From Azolla pinnata (taxonomy: Eukaryota > Streptophyta > Polypodiopsida > Salviniales > Salviniaceae): 64,000 bases of DNA. Both the position numbers and the translations under genes were made by a program. The notes beneath the pieces are model-generated. The model saw only the letters and a list, made by a program, of their open reading frames with translations. It had not been told where the DNA came from and searched no databases. The stretch is from NCBI GenBank assembly GCA_037176905.1, contig JBBBWG010005780.1, positions 1 to 64,000 of the forward strand, written 5' to 3'. How positions within the stretch are numbered: the first letter of the stretch is position 1; the number at the start of each line of letters is the position of its first letter. Of the stretch, positions 11,697-32,858 are shown in pieces.

Positions 11697-13416
11697 GGCC
11701 GGAACAACACAAGGGGGGGCCCTTCCTCCTCGTTCCTCTGCTGCTGCTGCTGCTGCTTCCTCCTCCTTCCTCTTCTTCTTCTCCTCTCTTCTTCTTCTTC
11801 TTCTTCTTCTTCTTTCTTCTTCTTTTTCTTCTTCTTTGTTTTGCAAACAAAGAAGAAAAATTAGAACACTTTCTTTCACTTTGGGTTTGTTCTCAAAATA
11901 CCCTTTTGTTGGGATCTTGGAAGCATTGGCCAGTTCTCAAAGCCAATTTTATCAGGTGTATGTGGAGTGGGTCTGTCAGATTTGGAGAAAGAAAAAGAAA
12001 GAAAGAAAGAAAAGGTATTCATTCGCGTCTTGCTTAGGGCCAAATAAGACAGAACTGTACAAATAATGCTTGTGTATCCATCATTCCATCTCCGAGACTA
12101 CAATGACGATTACAAGCACAATCCTCCCCAAGGTTGAATCGTAGAAGGTAAAATCCCAGGTTTCTAATGTCTGGAAAGGGAAATGATAAAGAACGCGATG
12201 AAGGGCGGGGCTTACGAGAGGTGCTCTTGAGCTGGAATGCTTCCATCTGTTTGCTCTCGGGTCCCATCCGCTCTGGAATCTCATATATTCGAACTCGATT
12301 CCTGTCATCGTTGCCACAACATGGGCTTCTTGATCAAGTCAGATGGACATGCAGATAGTCTAGCTAGCAAGCTAGACCTGAATAGTTGCCGACTAACCAT
12401 CGGTTGACAAGCAAGATTGCCTATAATCCTCCGACCATTAGAACTGACCATCAGTTGACAAGCAAGATTGCCTATAACCTCACTTGGATCATCCATCCAT
12501 GATACGATTATGATCCCACAAATATCGCTTACAAGTTTCAAACATTTGTGAAAGATCTTATCTTGCTAATCCAAAACCTGAGGATTTTCTACGTCAACCA
12601 CAAGCCCATGCCAAATGACGTACTTACATGAATGCCTACCACATCAAAAATCCATTTGCATCTCCACATTATCTTAGTTGGAGGTCAGCCTTCATTTGCA
12701 TCCCATCTTGCCAAGCACAATTTACTTATACGGTGATAATATGTCAAGATACAGATTCCAAAATGCTATAATCATCTAAAACATGGTACAAATTTGAGGT
12801 GAGTCCTCCATTTAATCAGGTAGTCGACAAGAGGAAATGATTAAGAGACAGATATAAGAGGTTTTAGAGTGGTTAGCATTTTAAAAATCCTTGCATTGGC
12901 TAAACTTTCAGAAAGACTACTGAAATTGATTTCCTTGACTGCACTAAAATGGCAGACGAGAGCACATTTGCCTTCAAACATGCTCCAAACTTTATGCAAT
13001 TTGTTGGTGAAAACTTCAAATGTCAAAACACAATAAAAAAATAACTTGCATGGGAGGTTTATATGGAACAAAAATCAGCAACAATCCGCTGATCAAGAAT
13101 CGCCATAGTTCTTAGTCATCCAAACTGTTACAACACCAGTGGAAAACACTGGTAACCATTAATATAATCAGTTATGTTTGAAAATATCTACATTTTATTA
13201 GAAGAAAAAGAAGAAAAAAAATATGTATAAAATATTTCTTTTTACAAGAGTAAATGGAAAGTGATGATCGTTCCCCATGAATATACACTTTTCCATAATA
13301 TCATAGAGAGCATGAAATGATATTAAGCCCTTCAGGGAGGGCACACTACCCACACATTTTTCTCATGGTGAGGAGATGAGGATTATACATACAGTATTCT
13401 ATACAACAATGCAGCA
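11697..13416. other. NDUFS4 upstream region and IRE 3' flank
   Basis: Begins with a (TTC)n-rich tract (about 11757-11835), probably NDUFS4 promoter or 5' UTR. A 28-bp motif containing GTTGACAAGCAAGATTGCC is duplicated at about 12400-12480. A short minus-strand open stretch at about 12184-12330 reads GNDDRNRVRIYEIPERMG and ends at a donor-like GTAAGC; it looks protein-like but I do not recognise it and found no partner exon. Confidence 0.4.
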
Positions 13417-13571
13417 TTATGATGTTTCTTCTTTTGCATTTTGCACGAGTAAATCATAATTGATCGCTGCCAGCTGAGATAAGTTCCAGCACACTACCTA
13501 TACATACCTTTCTTGTGGAGGGGACATGTCACTTTTTATATACATACAAAACTTCAAACAACAATGCAGCA

Positions 13572-24344
<10,773 letters not shown>

Positions 24345-24832
24345 GGAGGGACACGGAGCAGCGGGAAGCCGGAAAACTTCAGCTTGGAAGCGTACCTGGA
24401 AGCGCCATGACCCGTTCCTCTTGCTTCTTCCTTCGACGGAGGCCGATTCATCTGCTTTATTCCATGGCTTCTCGCAGCATCCTCGAGTTCGTCTTCTTCT
24501 TCGTCTGCATCGTCGTCTTCTTCGTCTTCTTCTTCGTCTTCTTCGTCTTCTTCTATTTTTACCTTCTGCTAAAAATAATAATGTGAAGAAAATGCGACTT
24601 TTTTTAAAAGAAATTATTACCCATTTTACGGTCAATTTTCGTTTATTTCTTGATTTCGATTTTCTATTTATGCGATGCCTTTTTTTTGTTTTTTTTGTTT
24701 TTTGTTTTTGTTTTTGTTTTTCTTTTTTGGTTTACATTTTATTTTCTGCTCCTAAATTTTATTTTTTGCTTGTGTGTTTTTTTCGGTTTTTTACGTTGTC
24801 CGTTTTCGGTTACTTTTTTGTTTTTCTTTTTT
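24345..24832. other. IRE upstream region
   Basis: Immediately upstream of the kinase start (minus strand) are CTT/CGT triplet repeats at about 24480-24560, which read as an Arg-rich frame but are likely 5' UTR. Beyond about 24650 the plus strand is T-rich. No exon is seen. Confidence 0.5.
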
Positions 24833-25224
24833 GGGGGAAAATTACACCAAAAAAAAACGCCCAACAAAATTATAAATTAATGCGCAATTCATCGATCGAC
24901 ACCGAATCGATTAATTATGAGTTCGATTAACATCAAATTAACTACTTGATTAACGCTCAATTACTTTGATTAACACCAAATGAACGCGTTAATCAATCAA
25001 TTAGATTCGAGATTTACTAACTCTTGTTAATTGAACACAGTACGGGAATCGGTTAGGATCAATTAGTGGGAAATGATTAGGAATAAAATCAATACTAGCA
25101 AAATCAATTGGGTGTTACTTTTCAGTGGAAGATAAGATTAGGCGTTAATTTGTAATTTCTTATTTCAGTGGGCGTTAAAATGTAATGTATAATCTGGTCG
25201 GGTGTTTTTTTGATAATTATCCCC
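24833..25224. mobile_element. MITE-like element with imperfect terminal inverted repeats
   Basis: A ~392-bp noncoding segment starts GGGGGAAAATTACACC and ends with the near-inverse GATAATTATCCCC; the ~30-bp ends match imperfectly as inverted repeats (A-run followed by a CGCCC/CACCC block). It sits between T-runs, compatible with a T-rich target site. Inside are repeated GATTAAC motifs and several (G)GGCGTTA blocks. It encodes nothing. The class is inference from the ends. Confidence 0.5.
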
Positions 25225-27403
25225 TTTTTTTGTGTTCTGTTTTTTATCTGCTTCTTTTTTATTGCCTGATTCAGTTTTGATTGATTTCATTACATGTTTG
25301 TTTTGTTCGTTTTACATTGATTTGATTAGATTTTCCGTTCGCGATGCGCTAATTTTTTTTTAATTCCCCATTGATTTATATTTTTTCCTTGCACAAGTTT
25401 TACTTTACAATTATTATTATTTTACTCCTTTTGATACAGAGATCCTGGAAGGCTAAGTTATGCCCTTCATTAATCTTTTAATACTTTCATTTATTTATTT
25501 ATTTATTTATTTATTTTCTTCTCCTGATGAAGAAGAGGCTCTGATTTACAGAAGCCCATTTTCTTCTGCCACCGACCATATTCTCTGCTTCTAGATCTAT
25601 GTCTGGAATCGGAGCGCAGTATTAGCCAGATCTTGACAATTATCTTCCTTCTTCCACGATTCGTAGACTATCTACAATGGCCTTGTACGTAGCCTAACAA
25701 CAGGAGCGTTGATTTTGTGCCAATTTTCGTGTCCCAGAAGGAAGAACAGTCAGATTTGCCCCCAAAAAGTGTCAGATTTATGTCATTCGGTATCGGAGCA
25801 CCTTCGCCAGCCCGAATGGCACCTCCCAAAAACTAACATGGAATTTTGCCCTGCTGACATATATCTAATGGTAGTGGAGAGCACTTGTCGCGTAACAGAC
25901 CACCACGAATAGCACCACTGAAAATCAGGTTTCGAAAGTCGAAACATTATTTTTCCGTTTTCTTTTTTAAGCGCCAAGATTCGGAATTCCGCCTGAGTGG
26001 ATCACATTAATCCGCCTTGATCTACAAAAATCATACATGCCTAAACTTCAGAGCACGATCTGCAGTGCTAGCAAAGCAATATATATATATATATATATAT
26101 ATTATATCTGCATTTGTGGCCCAACATGCATCATCATTCCTTCGACGCAGTTTCGTTAGTCAGCCCCTTTCTGATCATTGACAGTCGAAAGGGCTCTCCT
26201 CTTAGTTAGACAAGCCCCAATCAACACCCCTCGATCTCGCAAAACAGAGAATCTCACATACATCGTGACGACTTGTGATCGGCGTTGTTCTCTGAAAGCG
26301 CCGAGCAGTTTCTTATAAACGTCATCAATTAGGATTCGATGCAGTTATGGTTCTAGCCGGTTTCTAACCATATGAACCAATGCGAAGGCTAATTGGACTG
26401 GTTAGTTAGTGGTAAAAGGATCAATGGGCTCAAAGCCCGTGTGGTCTCATAACACGTGTGAACACATGGGGACTAGCTACTTCTTTTCATTACGACATCT
26501 TATTATATCGATCGAACACAAACAGCTTGTGAATGCGATTGCAGCTTCAATTATTCGCATTCTGCATTTTTTATTATTCACAATCAGTCGCTAATGCCCC
26601 TCGATTATCTTGAACGCGATCACGGAAAAGAGCACAGCACGCCGATCCGAGGAGATGCTCACGATTGCCATAGTGGCTAATAAAATAAAATGGATTCCGC
26701 AGATGCCTACCATCCATCCCATCATCACACGCACAAAGCGGTAAACGAAGCGTCAGGTCGAAATAAACATTGCGCGAGTGTGCCCGTAGAACTTCTTTAT
26801 GCGAAAAATGCAAAGCCAGTTGCGCAAAACAAACTTCTCGTGGGGAACAAACACATACCAAAGTGTGAACTCTGAGAAGCCCACGGGTTTGAAGAACACG
26901 ATTTAGACCTCGCTACGAACATAATGTCCTTCAAACGAGCCCGATCTCAAACTTTCCGAGAATGTCAAATGAGATAAGCTCTTTGGTTTCAAAGCACATT
27001 TTAAGCATGGTTTGGTTTAATGGTTCATATGCATCCCTGAATGATAGATATATCCACACAAAGTGAAAAAATCAGGCTCAGTTGGAACCTCGTCGACAAT
27101 AATTCGAAACCCAGTCGAAGATGTATATTGACAGTATACATCATCGTTTGTTGTTTAGGGCACGCAGATCATCGCCTGCAACAACCCAGACGCATCTCAA
27201 TGAATGTGAGCAATGATTTGGAATACATCTGATGATGAGATGGGCACCAACAACATTACGGATGCATTTCGATTCCTCCCCCAGCTCAGAACAGGTTCCT
27301 GATATCTGCAATCAACCTTGGTACACAATGCATCGATGCATCTCGATCGATGCCAGTATATATGCTTTGATTTTGCACCCCCCCAACTCGTAGATCATGT
27401 TTC
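25225..27403. other. Intergenic DNA between IRE and the PPR gene
   Basis: No coding exon is recognised. Contains (TTTA)n at about 25493-25516 and (TA)n at about 26079-26102. A tRNA-like half (GTTAGTTAGTGGTAAAAGG at about 26401) has no matching B box. Confidence 0.5.
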
Positions 27404-27429
27404 TTGATCATTTTTCTTCAGATTTCACG

Positions 27430-27860
27430 AGTCCATAAAAAAAACACGGAAAATCCTCTGAGAAATCTCAAATCATTTCGTCGGATCATCAAAAACACAA
27501 AAAAGCCTCTGGGAAATCTCAAATCATTGTCGTCAAAAACACAGAAAAGCCTCTGNNNNNNNNNNNNNNNNNNNNNNNNNNNNNNNNNNNNNNNNNNNNN
27601 NNNNNNNNNNNNNNNNNNNNNNNNNNNNNNNNNNNNNNNNNNNNNNNNNNNNNNNAGAAATCTCAAATCATTTCTTCGGATCGTCAAAAACACAGAAAAG
27701 CCTCTGAGAAATCTCAAATCATTTCTTCGGATCGTCAAAAACACAGAAAAGCCTCTGAGAAATCTCAAATCATTTCTTCGGATTGATCGACTTGTCAAAT
27801 CATTTCTTCGGATTTTCGCAAGTCGATCAGAACAACCGAAAAGCCTCTGAGAGAAATCTC
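27430..27860 (+). repeat. ~51-bp minisatellite broken by an assembly gap
   Basis: Head-to-tail units contain CCTCTGAGAAATCTCAAATC followed by ATTTCTTCGGATCGTCAAAA and ACACAGAAAAG. At least three units stand on each side of a run of exactly 100 N (27556-27655). A 100-N run normally denotes a gap of unknown size, so the array is probably longer. Open frames through it in both directions are repeat artefacts. Confidence 0.93.
27556..27655. other. 100-N assembly gap
   Basis: Exactly 100 undetermined bases inside a tandem array; the true length is unknown. Confidence 0.99.
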
Positions 27861-28225
27861 AAAAAATGGAGAATGAATCATGAGCTCAAAATCCTACTCT
27901 TTTTTCATCTTTGTTTCCTCACAAATGCTGTGTACCCCAAGAAAATGCCCACAAACATCTCCATGAACTGTTGATTGATCCCCATGAACATGGAGATGCC
28001 TGCAGCAGCATCGCCTCATCAGTCTCAGAGATGGAAGCTCTCTCTTTCTGCCCATCGTTGCACGGAAACGATGTTACCTGCACTAGAAGAGAAAGTGGAG
28101 CATCCATTAGTAAACAAAATGCTCCATTTGTTTGCAAAATCCATGCGATCAGCCGTCTCCGAGAAGGGCAGAATGCATCGTCAGAGATCGAGGATTGATC
28201 CGTGTGTAAGAAGAAGAAGAAGCCC

Positions 28226-30649
28226 ATGATGTATCACAGATCGAAGAACTTTCTAGGAGCTGTGATGATAACCCAAGAGGAATCGATAGCTTCCATGGAA
28301 AACCTTTCCCTTGGGAAGCTCCCTTCGAAAAATGATATAATCCTCCTCCTGCAGAAGTTCAGAAAGGAGAGAAATCTTGAATGTTCTCGACGTGTTCACT
28401 CATGTTTACGAACTCATGGGCTCGAATGCGATGCAAAGATCGGGAATTATCTTGTTCCAATGCTTGTTGATTGTGGGTCCGTTTTGGAAGCTGAACATGT
28501 TTTCAACAAGTTATCTCGTAGAAATGAGCACTCATGGAATTCTCTCATACAAGGATACGTTGATCATGGAGAATTCAATACTGCTCTCGAGCTGTATGAA
28601 AGGATGAGGAGAGAAGATGTATGCCCGAATCGCTGCACCCTTCAATTGATTCTCAGAGCTTCAGGGAGGCTTAAGAACATAAAGAAAGTTCGGGAGATTC
28701 ATGCTGAGATGATCAAAGAGGAATTTGAGAGCGATTGCTTCATCGCTAGCAGCTTAGTAGATATTTATGTTAAATGCGGTCTCCTCTTCGAGGCACAAGA
28801 GGTGTTTGAAGAGTTGGAAACACAAGATACTGTGTCCTGGACGGCTCTCATCGTGGGCTATGTTGATAATGGTCTTTTCACACAAGGGTTGCAATGTTTC
28901 GAGAAAATGCAAATGGAGGGATCCTCTCCAGATGCAGTCACTTACGTCAGTGCCCTAAAAGCATGCAGTGGTATGGAAGCCATGGGTAAAGCTCAAGAAA
29001 TCCATCTTGATATTGTAAAAGTAGGGCTAGAAGGGGAACCTTTCATTGGAAGTATGCTTGTCAATATGCATGCGAAACATGGTTCTCTTGTAGAAGCTGA
29101 AAAACTGTTTGATGAAATAGTAGTCAGAGATGTAGTTCTATGGAATGTGCTTATTGCAGCTTATGCTGAACACGGAGAGGGTGAGAAAGCTCGATTGTGC
29201 CTAGAAAACATGCGTAAGGAGGGGGTGTCCCCCAATGATTTGACCTTTATATCTAGTTTGAAAGGTCATAATGGCTTCAAAGATATTGTCTTTGTCCGAG
29301 ACATATACACCGATGTTTGCAAAGAAGGTCTTGAAAGAGACCCGCTTGTTGGCAGTGCTTTAGTAGACATGTATACTAAATGTGGCTCCCTTGCTGAAGC
29401 GCGAATGATATTTCACAAACTGTCAAAAAGAAACGTGATTTCCTGGACTGCTCTTATTTCAGGATATGTTGAGTATGGACTTGGTTCTGAAGCTCTCACC
29501 CATCTGAAAGAGATGCAGCTCGATGGTGTGGCTCCAAATGATGTCACATATGTTTGCAGCTTGAAAGCTTGTGGGCTCATAGGAGCGCTCGATAAAGGGC
29601 GCCAAATACATGCTGACTTAGTGGTAGAGGGTTTTGAGGCGGATATTTTCGTTGGAAATACTCTAATTGATATGTATGCTCGGTGTGGTTCACTAACAGA
29701 AGCAAGAGAACTGTTTGACGAATTGCAAACAAGGGATGTTGTGTCATGGAATGCGTTGAGCTCACGGTGTGATGAGCATGGGTTTGACGAGGATGTACTG
29801 AAATGCCTCGAACAGATGCAATTGGAGGGAGTAATTCCAGATGTACTCACGTACGTTTGTGGTTTAAAAGCTTGCAGCAGCATAGGAGCTATTGATAAGG
29901 GCCAAATTTTGCATGCTGAGATTAGTGTAGATGGATATGGAAGCGATTCATTTATTAGAGGTACACTGGTAGACATGTATGCAAAATGTGGTGCACTTGC
30001 AGAAGCACATGATGTGTTCGATGACATGCCAACTCAAGATGTAGTTGTTTGGAACGCACTCGTTGCAGGATATGCTTGCCAAGGGCAGAATGAGGTCGTG
30101 CTGTATTTGTTCGAGCAAATGAAGTTGGAGAATGTCTATCCAAATCCAATCACATTTCTTAGTGTTCTCACTGTTTGTAGTCATGCAGGCCTTGTGGTCG
30201 AGGGCCAATGCTATTTTGATATGATGGGTGAAGAATATGGCCTTCCTCTGACTGTTGAGCACTACAATTGCATGGTTGATCTCTTAGGTCGTGCAGGAAG
30301 GCTGGAGGAGGCCGTGGCCATTCTGTATGAGATGCCATTTCAACCGAATCTTGTGACATGGAGTACTTTATTGGGTGCTTGTCGGAAAGGGGGCGATATA
30401 GAGCTTGCAAGACAAGCATTTGAAAGTGCGTATAAATCAGATGAGAAACATTATGCCTTATTCATTTCAATGTCTAGGATATATGCAGGTGCTCATATGT
30501 GGGAGGATGCAAAGGTTATTGACGTTATGAGGATCACATCTGGAATGGAGCAGCTTGGAGAAAGTGCAAATCTATTTGGAAATTTTGGCGAATGGGCTGG
30601 GATAGAAGAAAACTGCACTGGCTCAGGAATCTCCATGGGATACTGTTGA
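28226..30649 (+). CDS. PLS-class pentatricopeptide repeat protein, E-type end
   Basis: Intronless 807-aa PPR protein. PPR proteins bind organellar RNA in a sequence-specific way and serve editing, splicing or stability. The start is the first in-frame ATG; an in-frame TGA lies at 28196-28198. Repeating P-L-S motifs run through most of the length, seen as LVDMYAKCGALAEAHDVFDD, VVSWNAL and LKACSSIGAIDKGQ-type blocks about every 100 aa. The C-terminus holds CMVDLLGRAGRLEEAVAIL and TWSTLLGACRKGGDIELA (E1-like), then an unusual 30-residue tail after MWEDAKVIDVMR. There is no E2 end and no DYW deaminase domain, so an editing role would need a DYW partner. The lysine run near the start is not a clear transit peptide, so the true N-terminus could lie in an upstream exon. 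The L-motif wording resembles fern PPRs. Confidence 0.9.
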   Translation: MMYHRSKNFLGAVMITQEESIASMENLSLGKLPSKNDIILLLQKFRKERNLECSRRVHSCLRTHGLECDAKIGNYLVPMLVDCGSVLEAEHVFNKLSRRNEHSWNSLIQGYVDHGEFNTALELYERMRREDVCPNRCTLQLILRASGRLKNIKKVREIHAEMIKEEFESDCFIASSLVDIYVKCGLLFEAQEVFEELETQDTVSWTALIVGYVDNGLFTQGLQCFEKMQMEGSSPDAVTYVSALKACSGMEAMGKAQEIHLDIVKVGLEGEPFIGSMLVNMHAKHGSLVEAEKLFDEIVVRDVVLWNVLIAAYAEHGEGEKARLCLENMRKEGVSPNDLTFISSLKGHNGFKDIVFVRDIYTDVCKEGLERDPLVGSALVDMYTKCGSLAEARMIFHKLSKRNVISWTALISGYVEYGLGSEALTHLKEMQLDGVAPNDVTYVCSLKACGLIGALDKGRQIHADLVVEGFEADIFVGNTLIDMYARCGSLTEARELFDELQTRDVVSWNALSSRCDEHGFDEDVLKCLEQMQLEGVIPDVLTYVCGLKACSSIGAIDKGQILHAEISVDGYGSDSFIRGTLVDMYAKCGALAEAHDVFDDMPTQDVVVWNALVAGYACQGQNEVVLYLFEQMKLENVYPNPITFLSVLTVCSHAGLVVEGQCYFDMMGEEYGLPLTVEHYNCMVDLLGRAGRLEEAVAILYEMPFQPNLVTWSTLLGACRKGGDIELARQAFESAYKSDEKHYALFISMSRIYAGAHMWEDAKVIDVMRITSGMEQLGESANLFGNFGEWAGIEENCTGSGISMGYC

Positions 30650-32804
30650 TATTTGAAATCGATGTGCTAGCAGGAACAACCATTCAAAGATAGCGCTGGT
30701 ATCTTTTAAAGGGAAGAAGCTTCTGAAACATGTGCTCGAAAATTTATGGTATGTTTTAGTACTTCAGTATTCGGTTTCCTATTGGCTTCTTGCACCAGCT
30801 TTCGTCTTGTAGCAAACTCATCGTATTTTCTCTTCTTTTGAAGTTGCAGATATGAGGTCGGCCGATTTGTGAATCAATCCTCAAGTAGCTTGCATGATGC
30901 TGATTCACTCGGTCAACTATTTTCAACTTCATGCTCACGGAGTAACTTCTCCTGTTAGCAGGAACAACTTGAGATTTGTTGCGGGTTTTTCACGAATCCC
31001 ACATCACGAAAACACAACCTATTGACGTGTTATCGGAGAGAATAACCAACCACTGCTAAAAGTGTGTGGTTCAACATTAACTAGTAAGTGATTTTCTGCT
31101 AAATTGCCTTCCTTCTACATGTTGATTTTCTTCTGATCACAGTCTTTCTTCTCCAAATGCAGATTCTCCAGGCTATAGAACCAGATAAAAATGACCATAG
31201 GAGCTCTCAACAGCTATGAGTCATCAGGTCAGCTTTTCTGTTTCATGTAGAAATATTTATTAACCATGACTTAAATCAAACATTTTTGAGGATGTTCTTG
31301 AAACATCTTTCATGTGCTTTGAAAATTGGGTGGTGGAAAGAAACCTAAGGTGGTTATCAACTACAACCATTAGGCAATAGATCTCTTTTCCACTTTGAAA
31401 AGCATGGAAGTGAAGTAAACAGCACAAGCGATCGCACTGTCACAAGTCACTCAAATTGCCAAAGGAATGTTTGGATTTCTAGCTGGTTTGCGATGTGCAA
31501 GGTGGTTTGGTTCATTTCTCACTTCTTCTTTCTGACAAAAAGAAACATGGGATTATCTGGTGTTCTTATTATTCAGGTTCAGGTTTTAGGGTTTGCTAAA
31601 ACCAAAACCCCAAACCCAATAAGTATACATATCGATTTATCTTTGTCTTTTTAAATCAAGCATGCTAAAGGAAAGGTGGCATCAAAGTTGAAACAACTTC
31701 CACTGCTCCATTTTTCACTATTGCTTTCCCGTCTTATTCAGTTTTTAATTTCCCTGTGTGTGTGTGTTTTATGCCATCTCATATTGAATTAGGGGTTGTG
31801 GCAGGTGGTTGCTTCAGACATTAAAGCAGAGGAGAAAGAACTTCTGTGCTGCAAGGTTATGGCTGCAAGATCAGGGTGCCATTTCCTTCGAAACAGGTTT
31901 AATTGAGCAATGGTAATTTAAGGCCAACATTTGGATTCCAAGTACAATAAAATATGTAATCAATGGGCATCAAAGCACAATGTGCAGAAAAACTGTTGAA
32001 TTTCTATGCATCATAAAAGAGAGTGTACTCATACAGCTCTCCCTCTACTACATTTCCCAATTTTACATTCTCTTTTGAGATTGCCTGGTCACCAGAAAAC
32101 CCTTGTTTCAAACTTTGCAGGCTGCATCAGAAAACCATTGTTTTCTAATTTGGGAATGGAGAAATTCTTTCTGCTATCTTAAAGGCTGAGCACAACAACA
32201 TCTCCATTGCTTTGCCAATTGAAGATCTGAAACCGGATGCAGTGTGTGTGCAAATGCTATTTGTTGTACAAGTCCATCGCCGACAACCCATTTCATGAGA
32301 ATTAGTTTGACAGTAATCCTAATCCACTTGCGTTTTCTAAACCAAGAACACTTAACGATGAGTTATAACTGGGGAGTCATGTTGCAATAACGTGCAAAGC
32401 TATTTGTAGCTATTTTGTTGCAAGATTACTTGTTCGCACGTAGAGATTCCGGAGTTCGCTCGACCAGCTGACCACAACAAACAACTAAATGAGAGATCTT
32501 CGCATGAGCATACTGGAATCTGCAGGTGCACGCTCGAGTGGGCATCCGGGGATCGATCGTAAAAAAGAGTGCTCGAGACAAGCTCCCGAGGCACATACAT
32601 ACGCATGCGTAATATTATAGTTCGAGATTCGTATATACAGATCTCGCAACTCCGATCAATTGTGTTTTTCCTTTGCTGCTTCTTATCCTTCTTCTTCTTC
32701 TTCTTCTTCTTCTTCCAACTGTTTTATAACCGTTTTTATAACTAACTTTGTCACTGTGGCATGACATTTGGTGGGCATTTGGACATGGTCCATGGAACGA
32801 AGAA

Positions 32805-32836
<32 letters not shown>

Positions 32837-32858
32837 AGGAGAAGCCGAACCCTCGGTC
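30650..32858. other. Region between the two PPR loci
   Basis: No coding exon is recognised; the first part is probably 3' UTR of the intact PPR gene. A (TTC)n tract at about 32687-32716 and a (GAA)n tract at about 32798-32846 are complementary and about 80 bp apart, so a transcript could form a long triplet hairpin just upstream of the PPR pseudogene. Confidence 0.5.

Noticed and set aside
12184-12330. Exon-like minus-strand stretch with a donor-like end
   Set aside because: GNDDRNRVRIYEIPERMG reads like protein, but no start, partner exon or family could be recognised; kept only as a note.
26401-26470. Possible tRNA gene or third SINE head
   Set aside because: GTTAGTTAGTGGTAAAAGG and CTCATAAC look tRNA-like, but the A box has several mismatches, there is no B box and no cloverleaf.
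27404-27850. Frames crossing the N gap
   Set aside because: They read through a tandem array and 100 undetermined bases; the apparent peptide repeats mirror the DNA unit.
28202-28225. PPR start at 28202
   Set aside because: That codon is GTG; the first in-frame ATG is 28226 and a TGA lies just upstream.
29413-30027. 204-codon minus-strand frame inside the PPR gene
   Set aside because: It is the antisense shadow of the repetitive PPR coding sequence.
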